In this document: positions 7,229 to 16,047 of the stretch, piece by piece | Numbering within the stretch: the first letter of the stretch is position 1 | Layout: every line of letters begins with the position of its first letter | DNA from: Oscillospiraceae bacterium | GTDB taxonomy: Bacteria; Bacillota; Clostridia; Oscillospirales; Ruminococcaceae | Assembly (NCBI GenBank): GCA_017828975.1 | Contig: JAGAJN010000034.1 | Span: forward strand, 1 to 64,000 | Direction of reading: 5' to 3' | DNA length: 64,000 bases | Position numbers and translations under genes: made by a program | The notes under the pieces: generated by a model | Databases searched by the model: none | Seen by the model: the letters and a program-made list of their open reading frames with translations, nothing else | Told to the model about the DNA's origin: nothing

Positions 7229-8665
7229 TCATTTTTTCCATGTTACGGGTGAAAACAGCAGGAGCATCGGGAAAAGCTCCAGCCTTCCCGCAAGCATATC
7301 GAATATCAGGACCAGCTTGGAAAAGGGTGAGAAGAATGCGAAGTTTGAGGTGGGACCCACAAGTTCAAGCCCCGGACCTATGTTGTTTATGGTCGTTGCA
7401 ACGGCTGTGAAATTCGTTATCATATCGTAGTCCTCAAAGGAAATGCACAGCAGCGAGATCACGAAAACAAGGATAAAGCATACCATAAAAACATTGACCG
7501 AGCGAATTATCTCATGCTCTATCTCATGGGAATCTATGCGTATCTTTTTCACCTGCTTGGGGTGGATAAGAGTTTGCAGCTCCTTGCCCATACTTTTGAA
7601 CAGGATAACTATACGATAAACCTTGATACCGCCGCCCGTACTGCCTGCGCAGGCACCGATGAACATCAGCAGGACAAGTATCGTTCGGGATATTTCGGGC
7701 CAGAGGTTGAAATCCACAGCCGTAAATCCCGTTGATGAGATGATGGAGGAAACGGTGAAAATAGTATTTGCAAATGCGTCCTTGACCGACGGGAACATTC
7801 CCTTAATATTGACGGTAATAAAACCCGTGGCAGCTGCGATTATAGCAAGGTAATACCATATCTCGGACACTCTGAATGCGTCCTTGAACTTCTTGCTGAA
7901 AATCAGAAAGTAGACGTTGAAATTCAGGCTGAACAGTATCATAAATACCGTCACAATGGCACGAAGCGTTTCGGAATATCCCGCAAGTCCGTTATTTTTT
8001 ACGGCAAATCCGCCTGTTCCTGCGGTTGCAAAGGAAATGTTAAGCGCATCAAAAACGCTCATTCCGCCGAAAAGCAGAAGGATAAATTCAATAGCCGTCA
8101 GAACAAAATAAATCGCATAAAGCAGCAGGGCAGTGGTTTTTATTCTCGGGACAAGCTTGCTGACCGACGGACCGGGGCTTTCCGCTTTCATAATGTGCAT
8201 ATTCTGTCCGCCCGAAAGGGGCAGGAACGCCATAATGAATACCAGCACGCCCATTCCGCCTATCCAGTGCGTGAAGCTTCGCCATATCAGCAGCGACTTG
8301 GAGACGGCTTCAACGTCCGACAGGATAGATGCACCTGTTGTCGTAAAGCCCGAAACGGTTTCAAAAAGTGCATCAATGTAATTCGGGATTGCACCCGAAA
8401 ATACAAAGGGCAGCGCACCGAATGCACTGAGGATTATCCAGCTTAGTGACACGATGACATATCCGTCACGGGAATGGAGTGAGCTTTCCTTCGGCTTTTT
8501 TCCGGTTATGGGCAAGCCTATTGCGGCGCAGATTCCCATTGTCAGCAGAATGGACAGTATGGTGTTATCCCCGAAAATAATTGCCGCAGTCAGCGGGATT
8601 ATCAGGAAAAGTGCTTCAAAATTCAATATCCAGCCGAGGATATATACTATCATAGAATAATTCAT
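7229..8665 (-). CDS. trkH: TrkH/KtrB family potassium uptake channel subunit
   Basis: A 478-residue integral membrane protein of the Trk/Ktr superfamily, which repeats a membrane-pore-membrane unit four times. The pore loops are visible as SGFTTTGAS, FATAGTGGFA, SSTGFTAVDF and NNIGPG, and GSTGGGIKVYR is the conserved intramembrane segment. The glycine in each filter loop sets K+ selectivity. The protein sits in the cytoplasmic membrane and needs a cytoplasmic RCK-domain partner, which is encoded immediately upstream (trkA, 13 bp away). The two genes form a leftward operon behind the promoter at 10080-10108. Confidence 0.95.
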   Translation of the reverse strand: MNYSMIVYILGWILNFEALFLIIPLTAAIIFGDNTILSILLTMGICAAIGLPITGKKPKESSLHSRDGYVIVSLSWIILSAFGALPFVFSGAIPNYIDALFETVSGFTTTGASILSDVEAVSKSLLIWRSFTHWIGGMGVLVFIMAFLPLSGGQNMHIMKAESPGPSVSKLVPRIKTTALLLYAIYFVLTAIEFILLLFGGMSVFDALNISFATAGTGGFAVKNNGLAGYSETLRAIVTVFMILFSLNFNVYFLIFSKKFKDAFRVSEIWYYLAIIAAATGFITVNIKGMFPSVKDAFANTIFTVSSIISSTGFTAVDFNLWPEISRTILVLLMFIGACAGSTGGGIKVYRIVILFKSMGKELQTLIHPKQVKKIRIDSHEIEHEIIRSVNVFMVCFILVFVISLLCISFEDYDMITNFTAVATTINNIGPGLELVGPTSNFAFFSPFSKLVLIFDMLAGRLELFPMLLLFSPVTWKK

Positions 8666-8678
8666 GCTGTATACCTCG

Positions 8679-10031
8679 TCATTCGAGAATGTCGGAAATA
8701 TCGTGCGGACGGATATCCGAAACGACTATGACCGAATCGTTCTTCTCGATAACATCGCTTCCTCGGGGGATAATGACCTTGTTTCCTCTGAGGATAACGG
8801 CAATAAGGACATTCGGCTTGAACCGCAGCTCCATCAGAGGTTTCCCGAGGACGGGCGATCTATCTCTTATGAGAAATTCTGCTGCTTCCGCCTTGCCCTT
8901 TATGATGCTGTAAACCGTCTGGACATTGCTTCCGATGGTGTTTTTCATCGCACGGACGTGGCTTACAATAAGCTCCGAGGTGATGTTTTTGGGGTAGATT
9001 ATGGAATCGAGGTCAAGCTGCTTTATAACATCGAAAAAGTCGATACGGTTTATCTTTGTAATCAGCTTTTTGCAGCCCTTTGTCTTTGCGAAAAGGGAAA
9101 GCATTACATTTTCTTCATCGAAATTGGTCAGGGCGGCAAAGGCGTTTGCGTTTACAAGTCCTTCTTCAAGCAGCGTCTGCTGGTCGGCGGCATCTCCGCA
9201 GATAACGGTGACATCGGGAAGGGCGGTGCAAAGCTCTTCGCAGCGTTTCGGGTCCTTTTCGATAAGCTTCAGGGAGATACCCGTTTTCTTGAGAATTTTG
9301 CAGAGATAATAAGCTATCTCTCCGCCGCCTACGATAATGCAGTCCTTGACCTGATTTGTTTTGTAGTTTATCTTCCTGAAAAAATCGTTAGCGTTTGCGG
9401 GCGATGCGATCAATGAGATTATATCCTTTTCCTCAAACACAAAATCACCGTTGGGAATGTACGCATTATCTCCTCTTTCAACGGTGCATACGAGTATATT
9501 GCATTTAAGCTTCAGCATTATCTCCTTGACGGAACAGCCCGTAAGCACACATTTTTCGGGCAGACGGAATTTCATAAGGTCGATCTTGCCCTTTGCAAAT
9601 GTGTCTATCTTTATTGCAGACGGGAATCTGAGCACACGGGCAATCTCCGCAGCTGCCGCAAATTCGGGATTTATGACCATTGCAAGACCAAGCTCTTCCT
9701 TGAGATACGGTGCCTCCGTGCTGTACTGAGGATCTCTTACACGGGCGATTGTCTGGCAGTTACCTTCCTTTTTGGCAATAAGGCAGCAGAGCAGATTAAG
9801 TTCATCGGAGCCTGTAACGGCGATAAGAAGGTCGGCGTTTCTGATGCCCGCTTCCTGCTGAACAAGATGCGTTGCGCCGTTTCCCGTAACGCCGAGAACA
9901 TCGAGTCTTGCTGTTAAATTATTCACCTTTGCGGCGTCAATGTCAATGACGGTAATGTTGTCACCTTCATCGTTAAGATGTTCTGCGATCTCACCGCCGA
10001 CTTTTCCGCAGCCTACTATAATTATATTCAA
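8679..10031 (-). CDS. trkA: Trk system potassium uptake regulatory protein TrkA
   Basis: A cytoplasmic gating protein of 450 residues made of two RCK units. Each has a Rossmann NAD(H)-binding domain (IIVGCGKVGGEI at the N-terminus and IIVGGGEIAYYL near residue 230) followed by a TrkA-C domain. It assembles under TrkH and opens the channel in response to nucleotides. I favour the TTG at 10031, which begins at the first beta-strand and has AGGGGTG nine bases upstream; the GTG at 10043 has no ribosome binding site. The double-length form pairs with TrkH rather than the single-domain KtrA type. Confidence 0.93.
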   Translation of the reverse strand: MNIIIVGCGKVGGEIAEHLNDEGDNITVIDIDAAKVNNLTARLDVLGVTGNGATHLVQQEAGIRNADLLIAVTGSDELNLLCCLIAKKEGNCQTIARVRDPQYSTEAPYLKEELGLAMVINPEFAAAAEIARVLRFPSAIKIDTFAKGKIDLMKFRLPEKCVLTGCSVKEIMLKLKCNILVCTVERGDNAYIPNGDFVFEEKDIISLIASPANANDFFRKINYKTNQVKDCIIVGGGEIAYYLCKILKKTGISLKLIEKDPKRCEELCTALPDVTVICGDAADQQTLLEEGLVNANAFAALTNFDEENVMLSLFAKTKGCKKLITKINRIDFFDVIKQLDLDSIIYPKNITSELIVSHVRAMKNTIGSNVQTVYSIIKGKAEAAEFLIRDRSPVLGKPLMELRFKPNVLIAVILRGNKVIIPRGSDVIEKNDSVIVVSDIRPHDISDILE

Positions 10032-10079
10032 AACCGAACACACCCCTGAAAGGTCAATTTTACGTTACACATACTACAA

Positions 10080-10108
10080 AGTATAGCACTTTTCACAGAT
10101 TATGTCAA
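10080..10108 (-). promoter_or_regulatory. Sigma-A promoter of the trkA-trkH operon
   Basis: On the minus strand, TTGACA (10103-10108) and TATACT (10080-10085) are separated by exactly 17 bp, about 50 bp before the trkA start. An inverted repeat (GCACTT/AAGTGC) spans the spacer and flanks. Confidence 0.8.
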
Positions 10109-10121
10109 GTGCGCACATCGC

Positions 10122-10850
10122 TTAAAAGAATCCCACAGGCAGATATGCCGCCAGCACCGCAAACAGAACTGCGGGCAGCATATTTGCCACCCGTAATTTC
10201 TTTCCCCACACAAGATTTATCCCCACGCAGAAAATAAGTATCGACCCGATAAGCGAAAGATACGCTATGGCAAGCTCAGTCATTATGGGTGAAATAAGCC
10301 GTGCAAGCAGGGTAATACTGCCCTCAAAAACAAACACGGGTATCGCTGAGAAAACACAGCCTTTTCCCATTGAAGATGTCATAACGGCAATGATTATGAA
10401 GTCCAGCACGGACTTTACCGCAAGTGTCGTACAGTCCCTGAGAATGCCGTCCTGTATCGCTCCCACAATAGCCATTGCCCCGATACAGACGGTCAGAGAA
10501 GCTGACACGAAGGCATTAACAAATCCCGCATCACCGCTGTTTCCCGTTTTCCTTTTCAGCCATTCACCGAAACGTTCAAAGCCCTTTTCTATGCCGATAA
10601 GCTCACCGATTATTGTTCCCAGTGCCAGGCATAATACCACAAGCATGGATTTTCCGCCTGTTATCGAACCATTTTCAATTTTTAACATTCCCTGCATTGC
10701 TCCCGATATTGCAATGAACAGAACACTTATGCCGCATGCTTTGTTTAGCGAGTCCTGCTGCTCCTCTTTGAACAGCTTTCCCGTGAAATGTCCCACAAGA
10801 CCGCCCGCTATTATGGCGGCGCTGTTGATTATGGTTCCAAGACCTATCAT
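10122..10850 (-). CDS. DUF554 family membrane protein
   Basis: A 242-residue protein with about six or seven membrane helices, matching the DUF554/YdfK family. It has the N-terminal GLGTIINSAAIIAGGLVG and the central LTVCIGAMAIVGAIQDG segment typical of the family. The biochemical role is unknown; it is probably a transporter or channel-like protein. It is the last gene of a leftward operon with the Nudix hydrolase (7 bp upstream), and the trkA promoter follows it directly. No specific ligand-binding residues can be assigned. Confidence 0.85.
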   Translation of the reverse strand: MIGLGTIINSAAIIAGGLVGHFTGKLFKEEQQDSLNKACGISVLFIAISGAMQGMLKIENGSITGGKSMLVVLCLALGTIIGELIGIEKGFERFGEWLKRKTGNSGDAGFVNAFVSASLTVCIGAMAIVGAIQDGILRDCTTLAVKSVLDFIIIAVMTSSMGKGCVFSAIPVFVFEGSITLLARLISPIMTELAIAYLSLIGSILIFCVGINLVWGKKLRVANMLPAVLFAVLAAYLPVGFF

Positions 10851-10857
10851 ATTTTAA

Positions 10858-11340
10858 TCAGACCCTTTCGTCGGTGATTATATGCTCGATTCCCGAGTGT
10901 TCCGTACTGAGATATTCCTTCATGAAAGAGGGGAAAGCTTTGTATCTGTCCAGCTCTTCTATGGGTATCCAGTGCATTTCTTCCCTTGCGCCATGAGTAT
11001 AGCTGCAGCTGTTAAGCTCCATTGTTCCTCTAGGCTTCATCAGGAAATACAGGCTTATCTCGTGGCAGTTAAGCCCTTTGAGCGTTCCCGAATTTTCATT
11101 GAAAAAGTTTTCGTGGATAACTGCAAGACGGTCGATCTCATATCGGACACCCGTTTCCTCAAACACTTCCCGAACTGCCGCTTCTTCGGCGGTTTCTCCC
11201 ATATGCACTCCTCCGCCTATGGAATACAGATAATCCTCATTGCCGTTTCCCGCAAACAGAACACAGCCGTTCTCTATGATTATCGCCCCCGCTCTGTATC
11301 TGAACCATTTATTTTCCTTTGTAAATCCGCAGTCGAACAT
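10858..11340 (-). CDS. Nudix hydrolase
   Basis: A 160-residue cytoplasmic protein with a full Nudix box, Gx5Ex7REUxEExGU, read from GGGVHMGETAEEAAVREVFE. The Glu residues of REVFEETG bind the catalytic metal. Nudix enzymes cleave nucleoside diphosphates linked to another moiety. The specificity here is not determinable, although the WFRYRAGAIIIENG opening resembles a clostridial group of small MutT-like enzymes. The ATG at 11340 is 12 bp downstream of the U32-like gene, in the cyclase-to-DUF554 leftward operon. Confidence 0.9.
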   Translation of the reverse strand: MFDCGFTKENKWFRYRAGAIIIENGCVLFAGNGNEDYLYSIGGGVHMGETAEEAAVREVFEETGVRYEIDRLAVIHENFFNENSGTLKGLNCHEISLYFLMKPRGTMELNSCSYTHGAREEMHWIPIEELDRYKAFPSFMKEYLSTEHSGIEHIITDERV

Positions 11341-11352
11341 ATTGATTGCTCC

Positions 11353-12252
11353 TCAAAAAATATCCAGCATACTGTCAAGATATATTTCTTCTCTTACCTG
11401 CAATTGATACTCGGGCTTGGTCATGTAATAGAGAAGAAATTCCAATATCAATGCGCTTCCAAGCCCCCGCCCTTCTATCTTGAAATTAGAAAATCCCATC
11501 GGCAGATAGATGTTTATGATGTCGTTAATGCCGATAAATGCGGGATTTTTCATTGCTTTTGAAAAACGGTAGCCGCTGCTTGCATCGGGGGCTGTGCAGC
11601 GGTGGTCGGGACATATTTCTCCGAGATTTTTTCGGCTGACATTTTCGTAACAGCGTTTTCTGTTTTTACAGCCGAAATCGCAGCATTCGTTGCAGAGAAA
11701 TTCGGTTTTTTCCTTTTGTACTTCGGACAATTTTTCCAGCTTGTCAAAGGCTTTATTCAGCCGAAAATCGGGGACAACATAACGGAAATCATCACGTTCA
11801 GTTTCGCTTAAAAACTGCCTGAAATCCGTCAGAACTTTGGTGGTCGATGAAACAAAATAAAGCTCGGGATAATTTGCTTTCAGATAGTCCAAAAGCAGCT
11901 CCGAACAGATAATGACGCCGTTTCTGACACCATTGTTTTCACTGAACATTTTGCAGAGAGCATTGCATTTTCTGTCCGAAAGATGCTCCTCTCCGAGCAG
12001 CGAGTTGCTGAATGTCAGACGGGCGGAGATGTTGTATTCCCGCATAAGGTCAAGGACATCATTGGGGTCGCGGTCACCGAATCCCACACGTCCGCCGCCC
12101 CAGATACAATCGGACGGTGCGCCGTAAACCGAACCTATGTCACACCACTCGTAAAAGTACTCTCGGTGTTCACGGAAAAGCGGCAGAAAGACCTTGTACA
12201 GCTCATAAAACTCAAACAGCCCCGGAAGGTGATAATATGCCGTGTTTTTCAT
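11353..12252 (-). CDS. Cys-rich U32-like protein of unknown function
   Basis: A 299-residue soluble protein I cannot assign firmly. It has a TIM-barrel-like alternation, and FLCNECCDFGCKNRKRCYEN then ICPDHRC form a cluster of seven cysteines that could hold an iron-sulfur centre. The layout resembles distant peptidase-U32-like proteins (the UbiU/YegQ group), which also use C-terminal cysteines. Other traits are WGGGRVGFGDRDPNDVLDL and a C-terminal INIYLPMGFSNFKIEGRG, the last like the FKIEGR motif of U32 proteins. The ATG at 12252 is used because the upstream extension overlaps the cyclase gene and reads as its shadow. Only 5 bp separate it from that gene. Confidence 0.55.
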   Translation of the reverse strand: MKNTAYYHLPGLFEFYELYKVFLPLFREHREYFYEWCDIGSVYGAPSDCIWGGGRVGFGDRDPNDVLDLMREYNISARLTFSNSLLGEEHLSDRKCNALCKMFSENNGVRNGVIICSELLLDYLKANYPELYFVSSTTKVLTDFRQFLSETERDDFRYVVPDFRLNKAFDKLEKLSEVQKEKTEFLCNECCDFGCKNRKRCYENVSRKNLGEICPDHRCTAPDASSGYRFSKAMKNPAFIGINDIINIYLPMGFSNFKIEGRGLGSALILEFLLYYMTKPEYQLQVREEIYLDSMLDIF

Positions 12253-12257
12253 GATCG

Positions 12258-12851
12258 TTATTCCTTGATAAGTATCGCTCTGCATGGAGCACCGTCCGAA
12301 CCGCCGAGATTGATAGGAGCGGAATTCAGCAGATATACGCCCTCCTCTACACCCCATAGTCGGATACCTTCAAGGAGGACTACCTCTGCTCCCAGCAGCT
12401 CATAATGTACCTGAGCGGGTGCGTTCAGCGGTCCGACGGTCTGCGACTCATTTCCCAAAAGGACAATGTTTTCTTTTGTGAATACCTTTGCTGCCTCAAT
12501 TGTAACAAAAGCGTCGCCGCCGATAAGAATACGCTTTGCAGCTTCTTTATCCATGCTTCTTGCTTTGTCAATGACAGACTGCGCTGTTTCAGCCGTAACA
12601 GCACCCTCGGCAAATGTAACATAGCATTTCCCGATTAGCTTTTCAAGGTCTATCATATCGACTGTCCTTCCGTCCTTATAGAAGTGATAGGGTGCGTCAA
12701 TATGTGTTCCGTTGTGTGCGCACATGGAAAGGGCGGTGAGATTATAAATGCTTCCGTTTTCTATATTTTCCCGCACATATCTTACGGGCGGTTCGTCACC
12801 GGGAAATACCTCACAGCCGAATACTTCCTGTGAGATGTCATATATTTTCAT
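12258..12851 (-). CDS. Cyclase family protein (kynurenine formamidase-like)
   Basis: A 197-residue metal-dependent hydrolase of the cyclase family. HNGTHIDAPYHF is the HxGTHxDxPxH metal-binding signature, and LLEGIRLWG plus PINLGGSDGAPCRAILI fit the C-terminal family motifs. Family members open or close amide or lactone rings; kynurenine formamidase is the best-known activity, but no tryptophan genes are near. The start is placed at ATG 12851, where the typical MKIYDISQEVFGCEVFPGD opening begins and AAAGGA lies upstream. It is the first gene of the leftward operon with the U32-like, Nudix and DUF554 genes. Confidence 0.87.
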   Translation of the reverse strand: MKIYDISQEVFGCEVFPGDEPPVRYVRENIENGSIYNLTALSMCAHNGTHIDAPYHFYKDGRTVDMIDLEKLIGKCYVTFAEGAVTAETAQSVIDKARSMDKEAAKRILIGGDAFVTIEAAKVFTKENIVLLGNESQTVGPLNAPAQVHYELLGAEVVLLEGIRLWGVEEGVYLLNSAPINLGGSDGAPCRAILIKE

Positions 12852-12967
12852 ATTATCTGTTTCATTCCTTTCAGTCAGGCTTTTCACCTGATACATTATA
12901 GCACATTTCATATGAGAAATCAACCAATACGGCAAAATACGACATTTTCATAATATTCACGTAAGCG

Positions 12968-12998
12968 TTGTTCTTTTTCAACAAATATGTGATATAAT
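12968..12998 (+). promoter_or_regulatory. Weak promoter candidate for the OPT gene
   Basis: TTGTTC (12968-12973) and TATAAT (12993-12998) lie 19 bp apart, about 100 bp before the transporter start. The spacing is longer than ideal. The -10 is perfect. Confidence 0.4.
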
Positions 12999-13098
12999 TG
13001 TTTATAACTTTTATGTGTATTTTTGATTGTGTAAAAATTTTTCACGGTCGGACACATTTCAGGGAAATCAAAAATAACAGAAAGGAATGGTCATAAAA

Positions 13099-14988
13099 AT
13101 GAACCAAAAAGAATTCAAGCCGTACATACCGGCTGAAAAGATCACTCCCGAGATAACCGTTACATCGATCATCACAGGTGTGATTCTTGCTATCGTATTC
13201 GGTGCGGCAAACGCATATCTGGGGCTTCGTGTAGGTATGACAGTATCCGCTTCCATACCCGCTGCGGTCATCTCCATGTCGGTACTGAGAGTTATCATGA
13301 AAAAGAACTCCATACTGGAAAGCAACATGGTGCAGACCATCGGTTCTGCGGGTGAATCGGTTGCTGCGGGTGCGATCTTCACTCTTCCCGCACTTTTCCT
13401 CTGGGCAAAGGACGGCGTAACAGACGCTCCCAGCATGGTGGCGATCACACTTATCTCCGTTTGCGGAGGACTTCTGGGTGTTCTGTTCATGATACCTCTG
13501 AGAAATGCCCTTATCGTCAAGGAACACGGCGTGCTGCCTTATCCCGAGGGTACTGCCTGCGCAGAGGTGCTTCTTGCGGGAGAAAACGGCGGCGAATCCG
13601 CTAAGAGCGTGTTCGTCGGAATGGGCGTTTCCGCTGTTGTCAAGTTCATTATCGACGGACTGAAAGCAGCTGCGGGCGTTATCACTATCCCGTTCAAGGC
13701 ACTGAAGACAGAATTTTCTGCCGAATCCTATCCCGCACTTCTCGGTGTCGGATATATCTGCGGACCTAAGATCTCATCGTATATGTTCGCAGGCGGACTT
13801 CTCGGCTGGTTTGTGCTTATCCCCGCTATCGTTATCTTCGGTGCGGATACTATTCTTTACCCCGGAAAAACAACTATCGCCGAGATATATGCACAGAGCG
13901 GCGCTTCCGCAATATGGAGCAGCTACATTCGATATATCGGTGCAGGCGCAGTTGCTGCGGGCGGTATCATGAGTCTTATCAAGCTCATTCCTCTTATCGG
14001 TTCGACATTCAGGGATTCTGTTAAGAGTCTGAGATCAGGTACTGTTAAGTCCGATGTCAGAACAGAGCAGGATCTGAATTTCAAGTTTACACTCATTGCC
14101 ATCGTTGTGCTGACACTTGTGCTCTGGCTTATTCCGCAGGTGCCTGTTTCGCTTCTCGGCGCAATTATGATAGTGATCTTCGGCTTCTTTTTTGCGACCG
14201 TTTCTTCAAGAATGGTCGGACTTGTAGGAAGCAGCAACAACCCCGTTTCGGGCATGGCTATCGCAACTCTGCTTATACTCACACTTGTTCTCAAAGCAAC
14301 GGGAACAACAGGTGCTGAAGGTATGGTAAGTGCAATTTCTATCTGCTCCGTTATCTGCATAATCGCAGCGATTGCGGGCGATACCTCACAGGACCTTAAA
14401 ACTGGCTTTATCCTCGGCGCAACGCCCAAGAAGCAGCAGATAGGCGAGCTTATCGGTGCAGGTGTTTCCGCTCTGACAATAGGCGGCGTGTTCATTCTTC
14501 TGGATTCTGCTTGGGGATTTGGTACTACCGAGCTTTCCGCACCTCAGGCAACGCTTATGAAGATGATAACCGAGGGCGTTATGGACGGCAATCTTCCTTG
14601 GGGACTTGTGGGCATCGGTGTCTGCATTGCGCTGATATTTGAAGTGCTTCACATTCCCGTTCTTCCTGTTGCTATCGGTCTTTATCTTCCTTTGGAGCTT
14701 TCCTCCACAATTATGCTGGGCGGCGTTATCCGTCACTTTGCAGACAAGGGCAAATCTGAGGCTGAGAAGAATAACGAAACGAACTCGGGTATCCTTTTCT
14801 CCTCCGGTATGATAGCGGGCGAAGGCCTTGTGGGAATACTGCTGGCTGTGTTTGCCGTAACTGGTGTTGATAAGGTCATCGACATCTCTGGCTTTGTAAA
14901 TACAGGCGTTATCGGTGCAGCTGTACTGCTTGTTGTACTCTGTGCAGTGCTTATAAAGTTTGCAGGCGGAAAGAAGAAAAATGGCTAA
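13099..14988 (+). CDS. OPT family oligopeptide transporter
   Basis: A 629-residue polytopic membrane protein with about 15 hydrophobic segments. It opens with KPYIPAEKITPEITVTSII and FGAANAYLGLRVGMTVSASI, the hallmark of prokaryotic OPT transporters. NMVQTIGSAGESVAAGAIFT and YPEGTACAEVL are further family signatures. The family imports peptides or metal-ligand complexes with proton coupling; the substrate is not known. The ATG at 13099 is preferred over 13087 because AAAGGA is correctly spaced for it. The stop overlaps the start of the PqqD-like gene in ATGGCTAA, so the two are translationally coupled. Confidence 0.93.
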   Translation: MNQKEFKPYIPAEKITPEITVTSIITGVILAIVFGAANAYLGLRVGMTVSASIPAAVISMSVLRVIMKKNSILESNMVQTIGSAGESVAAGAIFTLPALFLWAKDGVTDAPSMVAITLISVCGGLLGVLFMIPLRNALIVKEHGVLPYPEGTACAEVLLAGENGGESAKSVFVGMGVSAVVKFIIDGLKAAAGVITIPFKALKTEFSAESYPALLGVGYICGPKISSYMFAGGLLGWFVLIPAIVIFGADTILYPGKTTIAEIYAQSGASAIWSSYIRYIGAGAVAAGGIMSLIKLIPLIGSTFRDSVKSLRSGTVKSDVRTEQDLNFKFTLIAIVVLTLVLWLIPQVPVSLLGAIMIVIFGFFFATVSSRMVGLVGSSNNPVSGMAIATLLILTLVLKATGTTGAEGMVSAISICSVICIIAAIAGDTSQDLKTGFILGATPKKQQIGELIGAGVSALTIGGVFILLDSAWGFGTTELSAPQATLMKMITEGVMDGNLPWGLVGIGVCIALIFEVLHIPVLPVAIGLYLPLELSSTIMLGGVIRHFADKGKSEAEKNNETNSGILFSSGMIAGEGLVGILLAVFAVTGVDKVIDISGFVNTGVIGAAVLLVVLCAVLIKFAGGKKKNG

Positions 14989-15328
14989 GAAGGACGAGAA
15001 GAACTATCTTGACCTGATACCCGTCCACAGCGACAAGATAACCTTTGAAACGGACGAAAACGGTCAGGTCACCATACTGGTTGAAAACAAGGGAATCATC
15101 AACAGGATAATGCAAAAGCTTGCCAAAAAGCCAAAGATAACCCAAATAGACCTTCAAGGGCAGGGCAATTTTGTATGGCTTTGCATTGACGGCAAAAAGA
15201 CGGTTTTTGATATTGCCGCAGAGGTAAAGGCGGAGTTTGGGGAAGAAGCCGAACCGCTGTACGACCGCCTTGTGACATATATGCACACGCTTGAAAGTTG
15301 CGGCTTTGTGGTGATGAAAAAGAATTAA
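14981..15328 (+). CDS. PqqD-like small protein coupled to the OPT transporter
   Basis: A 115-residue soluble protein matching the PqqD fold: a small N-terminal strand pair, VWLCIDGKKTVFDIAAEVKA (the winged-helix-like core with the conserved W and DG..TV..I pattern), and a C-terminal two-helix segment. PqqD proteins bind peptide substrates for radical SAM enzymes in peptide natural-product pathways. No radical SAM gene or precursor peptide is seen here. The strict overlap with the transporter suggests it may instead bind the imported peptide or regulate the transporter; this is inference. A strong terminator follows immediately. Confidence 0.75.
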   Translation: MAKKDEKNYLDLIPVHSDKITFETDENGQVTILVENKGIINRIMQKLAKKPKITQIDLQGQGNFVWLCIDGKKTVFDIAAEVKAEFGEEAEPLYDRLVTYMHTLESCGFVVMKKN

Positions 15329-15331
15329 ATG

Positions 15332-15376
15332 ATCAGTCCCGGGACCATTGAAAATATGGTTCGGGACTGATTTTTT
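15332..15376 (+). terminator. Rho-independent terminator of the OPT-PqqD operon
   Basis: ATCAGTCCC (15332-15340) pairs with GGGACTGAT across an interrupted stem containing ACCAT/ATGGT, and is followed by a run of six T. It starts four bases after the PqqD-like stop. Confidence 0.92.
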
Positions 15377-15451
15377 ATCTGTATTCAACGCTGTCACGAT
15401 TACCGGAGGGAAGTATGAGAGCATTGTTTTTATACACAAGAAATATGAAAA

Positions 15452-15480
15452 GCGTTACCTTCAATAATGAGAGGCAACGC
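15452..15480 (-). terminator. Rho-independent terminator of the chemotaxis operon
   Basis: On the minus strand GCGTTGCCT pairs with AGGTAACGC (nine pairs, one G-U) around an 11-nt loop and is followed by TTTTC. It lies 36 bp beyond the cheW stop. Confidence 0.8.
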
Positions 15481-15515
15481 ATTTCCATTAAAATATCGAG
15501 GTGATGTTTACCGAG

Positions 15516-16013
15516 TCAGCAAGCAGAAGCCATAGACTCAATATCTTCTTCGTTGAGCATCTTGTTTGCGTCAAGGAGCATTACTATCTTGCCGTTTACC
15601 TTGCCGACGCCTGTGATATACTTAGAGCTCTTGTCGGACTTGATAGCGGGCGGGGGAGCAATGTTTTCGTTCTCAATGTCGATGACCTCATCAACGGTGT
15701 CAACAACAAATCCGATAAGCAGCTCGCCGATAGTTACGACAACTATGCAGGTGCGCTCGGTGTACTCCGCTTCGGGCATTTTGAATCTGAGTCTGACATC
15801 AACTATGGGGATAATTGCACCTCTCAGGTTGATGATACCCTTGCAGTAGGAGGGGACTTCGGGAACGGCAGTTATGTCCTGAACCTCAATGATCTCCTTT
15901 ACTGCTGCGATGGGGAACGCATAATACTTATTCTGGATAAGGAAGGTGAGGTATTTTGCCTGCTGAAAATCGTCCTCCTCTTCGTCCGAGAATCCCAAAG
16001 GCATATTGCTCAT
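15516..16013 (-). CDS. cheW: Chemotaxis coupling protein CheW
   Basis: A 165-residue CheW-domain protein that bridges chemoreceptors and the CheA kinase. The characteristic segment PSYCKGIINLRGAIIPIVDV is intact, preceded by AVKEIIEVQDITAVP. The short acidic N-terminal extension (residues 5-15, FSDEEEDD) is unusual for CheW and may be a disordered tail. It is the last gene of the leftward operon and one of two cheW copies in it. The other copy (18011-18463) is only moderately similar, so they are probably old paralogues serving different receptors or array positions. Confidence 0.95.
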   Translation of the reverse strand: MSNMPLGFSDEEEDDFQQAKYLTFLIQNKYYAFPIAAVKEIIEVQDITAVPEVPSYCKGIINLRGAIIPIVDVRLRFKMPEAEYTERTCIVVVTIGELLIGFVVDTVDEVIDIENENIAPPPAIKSDKSSKYITGVGKVNGKIVMLLDANKMLNEEDIESMASAC

Positions 16014-16047
16014 TATATATCAGTCCTTTCGATGTTATTGCGAGGGT

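Noticed and set aside
13028-13048. Rex-like TTGTG...CAC palindrome before the OPT gene
   Set aside because: The half-sites are three bases too far apart and the right half lacks the final AA.
15415-15504. 29-codon frame after the PqqD-like gene, considered as a RiPP precursor
   Set aside because: It lies behind a strong terminator, contains the che operon terminator hairpin, and has poorly spaced ribosome binding signals.
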